The notes under the pieces were generated by a model. That model was given only the letters and a program-made list of their open reading frames with translations. It ran no database searches and was not told the origin of the DNA. From Saccharospirillaceae bacterium (GTDB lineage Bacteria > Pseudomonadota > Gammaproteobacteria > Pseudomonadales > Natronospirillaceae), in assembly GCA_007116635.1 (NCBI GenBank), contig SKIB01000053.1, positions 1-51,664 on the forward strand: a stretch of 51,664 nt of DNA. Reading direction: 5' to 3'. Both the position numbers and the translations under genes were made by a program. Below are positions 50,171 to 51,664 of the stretch, piece after piece. Numbering within the stretch: position 1 is the stretch's first letter; each line of letters opens with the position of its first letter.

Positions 50171-51043
50171 ATGGGTTACATCGGCCGCTTTGCTCCCTCG
50201 CCAACAGGACCGCTGCATCTAGGCTCACTGTTTACCGCATTGATCAGCTACCTGCATGCGCGGCAACAGCAAGGAAAATGGCTGCTGCGCATTGATGACA
50301 TCGACCCACCCAGAGAAATGCAAGGCAGCAAGGAACACATTCTGCAGTCATTGCAAACCTATGGTCTAGAGTGGGACGGTGCGGTTATCTACCAAAGCGA
50401 GCAAAGCCAACACTATCAGCAGGCCATCGAACAACTAAAGCAGCAGAACATGCTGTTCTGGTGCTCATGCAGCCGCAAGCAATTGGCCGCCTTTGAGCAT
50501 TACCCCGGAACCTGTTATGGCCAAGGACCTAGGCCAGATTGCGCCATTCGTTTGCATCATCCTTATCAGCCTCACTGGCTGGATCAGCTACAGGGGCCGC
50601 AATGCCCTGCACAGCAACAGGCACAAGACTTCGTGATACAAAGACGAGACGGCCTGTATTCTTATCACTTAGCATCCGTGGTGGACGACCATTTGCTTGG
50701 CATCACGGATGTGGTGCGAGGATGCGATCTAATGGACAGCACCGGCCATCACGCCTGCCTACAACAGAGCCTCAACATCAGAGCGCCTCGTTATTGGCAT
50801 TTGCCGGTCATTTTAGCAGCAGATGGACAAAAGCTATCCAAACAAACGGGCGCGCAAGCGCTAAGCCTTGGGCCTGATCAAGCAAAGTATCAGCTAGCCG
50901 AGCTGATCAACGCTCTCGTTGGCAGCCAGTTAGTAACTGCGCAGCAGCCTTGCAGAGAGCAACTATTTGCTGCCCTGCAGGCCTTCGACATAAACAAACT
51001 AAAACAGCTGACAGCCTTTAAGCTCCAGTTCAGCAACCAATGA
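50171..51043 (+). CDS. gluQRS: Glutamyl-Q tRNA(Asp) synthetase
   Basis: A 290-residue paralogue of the GluRS catalytic core that attaches glutamate to the queuosine of tRNA(Asp) at position 34. The HIGH-like motif is GPLHLGS, the zinc site is CSCSRKQL with a later YPGTC, and the KMSKS-like motif is QKLSKQTG. There is no anticodon domain, as expected. AGAGG precedes ATG 50171. It uses the queuosine made by the QueG pathway encoded at 28710-29825. Confidence 0.96.
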   Translation: MGYIGRFAPSPTGPLHLGSLFTALISYLHARQQQGKWLLRIDDIDPPREMQGSKEHILQSLQTYGLEWDGAVIYQSEQSQHYQQAIEQLKQQNMLFWCSCSRKQLAAFEHYPGTCYGQGPRPDCAIRLHHPYQPHWLDQLQGPQCPAQQQAQDFVIQRRDGLYSYHLASVVDDHLLGITDVVRGCDLMDSTGHHACLQQSLNIRAPRYWHLPVILAADGQKLSKQTGAQALSLGPDQAKYQLAELINALVGSQLVTAQQPCREQLFAALQAFDINKLKQLTAFKLQFSNQ

Positions 51044-51054
51044 GAAAAAAACTT

Positions 51055-51082
51055 GCCACCCTGCGACTTCGCGCAGGGTGGC
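51055..51082 (-). terminator. Strong hairpin between gluQRS and the Rpn remnant
   Basis: GCCACCCTGCG (51055-51065) pairs perfectly with CGCAGGGTGGC (51072-51082) around a six-base loop. On the minus strand it is followed by AAG and a run of seven T; on the plus strand no T-run follows. It resembles a terminator for minus-strand transcripts or a short repeat. Confidence 0.6.
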
Positions 51083-51140
51083 GCTAAACTGATTCTTGCA
51101 ATGACGCACCCTTAAACACGGAAGACACAAGGAAGCCATC

Positions 51141-51664
51141 ATGGACGATATCCAGGAAAAACTCGCCAACCGCAAAGCCACCGACCTGCTCGACCCTCGC
51201 AACGACTATGTTTTCAAGCGCCTGTTTGCCGACGAACCGGAGCTGCTGATCGAGCTGATTAACGCCATCCGCTACCGCGAAACGCCAATTACAGAATTGC
51301 AAATCATAGACCCAACCGTCCGGCCTGAAAGCATTGAACAGAAGACCATCAAAAGGCGACAACTACCCCAGCCTGAATCCTGTGATTGGTATTTTCCTGC
51401 TGGCCCATGACTTTTTTCGCGCACAAGCACCGAAAGACAAAGCTTTGTGGCACTTTTCCATGCGCGACCCAGAGGTGCCAGAGCTGGAGCTGCACCCACT
51501 GCAGCAGCTCTATGTGCTGGAAATGCCCAAGGCGGAAAAGCTAGGCAACTTCCCGCCCAGCCTTACCTATTGGCTGGAATTCATTGAGCACTACAACGAC
51601 TCTGCTAGAATGAACAGTATTGATTACCAACCGGTGCAAAAAGCCATGAATAAACTGCGCAACA
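51141..51664 (+). pseudogene. Rpn-family recombination-promoting nuclease / PD-(D/E)XK transposase-like, disrupted
   Basis: The start is typical: ATG 51141, then TDLLDPRNDYVFKRLFADEP, as in Rpn/YhgA-type proteins with a PD-(D/E)XK nuclease core. After about residue 70 (KTIK) the frame breaks. A different frame continues from about 51350 with GDNYPSLNPVIGIFLLAHD and on to the window end. The catalytic middle (about 70 residues) is missing, so this is an internal deletion with frameshift, not a simple base change. The rest runs past the window end. Confidence 0.8.

Overview
The window is a compact stretch of a gammaproteobacterial chromosome. It most resembles the Oceanospirillales/Pseudomonadales side of the class. 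The evidence is gene order: from alr-dnaB-rplI-rpsR-rpsF through rlmB-rnr-purA-hisZ-hflC-hflK-hflX-hfq-miaA-mutL-amiB-tsaE-queG-orn-rsgA to psd, a FimW-like gene, fimX and serB, it follows, as I remember it, the Pseudomonas aeruginosa block that runs from alr to serB. A hisZ-type HisG partner, an EF-P lysylation module and FimX/FimW-like proteins fit the same assignment. The species cannot be named from the sequence alone.

Layout. 1-6.3 kb: a P-type cation ATPase and a very long repeat-built DUF4397 lipoprotein. 6.5-11.3 kb: a GIY-YIG protein whose 3' end overlaps ung, then the ung-alr-dnaB translationally coupled cluster (genes on the minus strand) and the rplI-rpsR-rpsF ribosomal operon with a clear sigma70-type promoter. 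11.4-14 kb: a LemA/M48-protease pair inserted between rpsF and rlmB. 14-28.7 kb: a long minus-strand run of housekeeping genes for RNA processing (rlmB, rnr, hfq, miaA), purine and histidine synthesis control (purA, hisZ), membrane protease regulation (hflKC), ribosome GTPase (hflX), mismatch repair (mutL), cell-wall amidase (amiB) and t6A synthesis (tsaE). 28.7-32.1 kb: queG, a lytic transglycosylase, orn and rsgA.

32.2-36.7 kb is the least conserved part. It holds an insertion-sequence remnant, a 774-residue DUF945-like envelope protein fused to two beta-type modules, and an HDOD protein with a C-terminal GAF-like region. In Pseudomonas I recall motAB in about this slot. 36.7-41.4 kb: psd, a small unknown protein, a ProQ/FinO RNA chaperone, and the EF-P module (epmA, efp and, divergently, epmB). 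41.5-48.1 kb: the c-di-GMP/type IV pilus pair (PilZ FimW-like and degenerate GGDEF-EAL FimX), serB and a divergent AhpA/YtjB-type membrane protein. 48.1-51.7 kb: a haem/iron ABC permease and ATPase without a binding protein, a small Rieske protein, gluQRS, and a damaged Rpn-type nuclease/transposase gene running off the edge.

Most of the window is ordinary core genome. No CRISPR array, tRNA, rRNA or prophage was found. The most interesting material is the internally duplicated DUF4397 lipoprotein with its 22-unit 9-bp linker repeat, the DUF945-like fusion protein and its HDOD neighbour, the atypical ion-site residues of the P-type ATPase, and the degenerate FimX/FimW-like pair. None of these amounts to a demonstrable new system from sequence alone.
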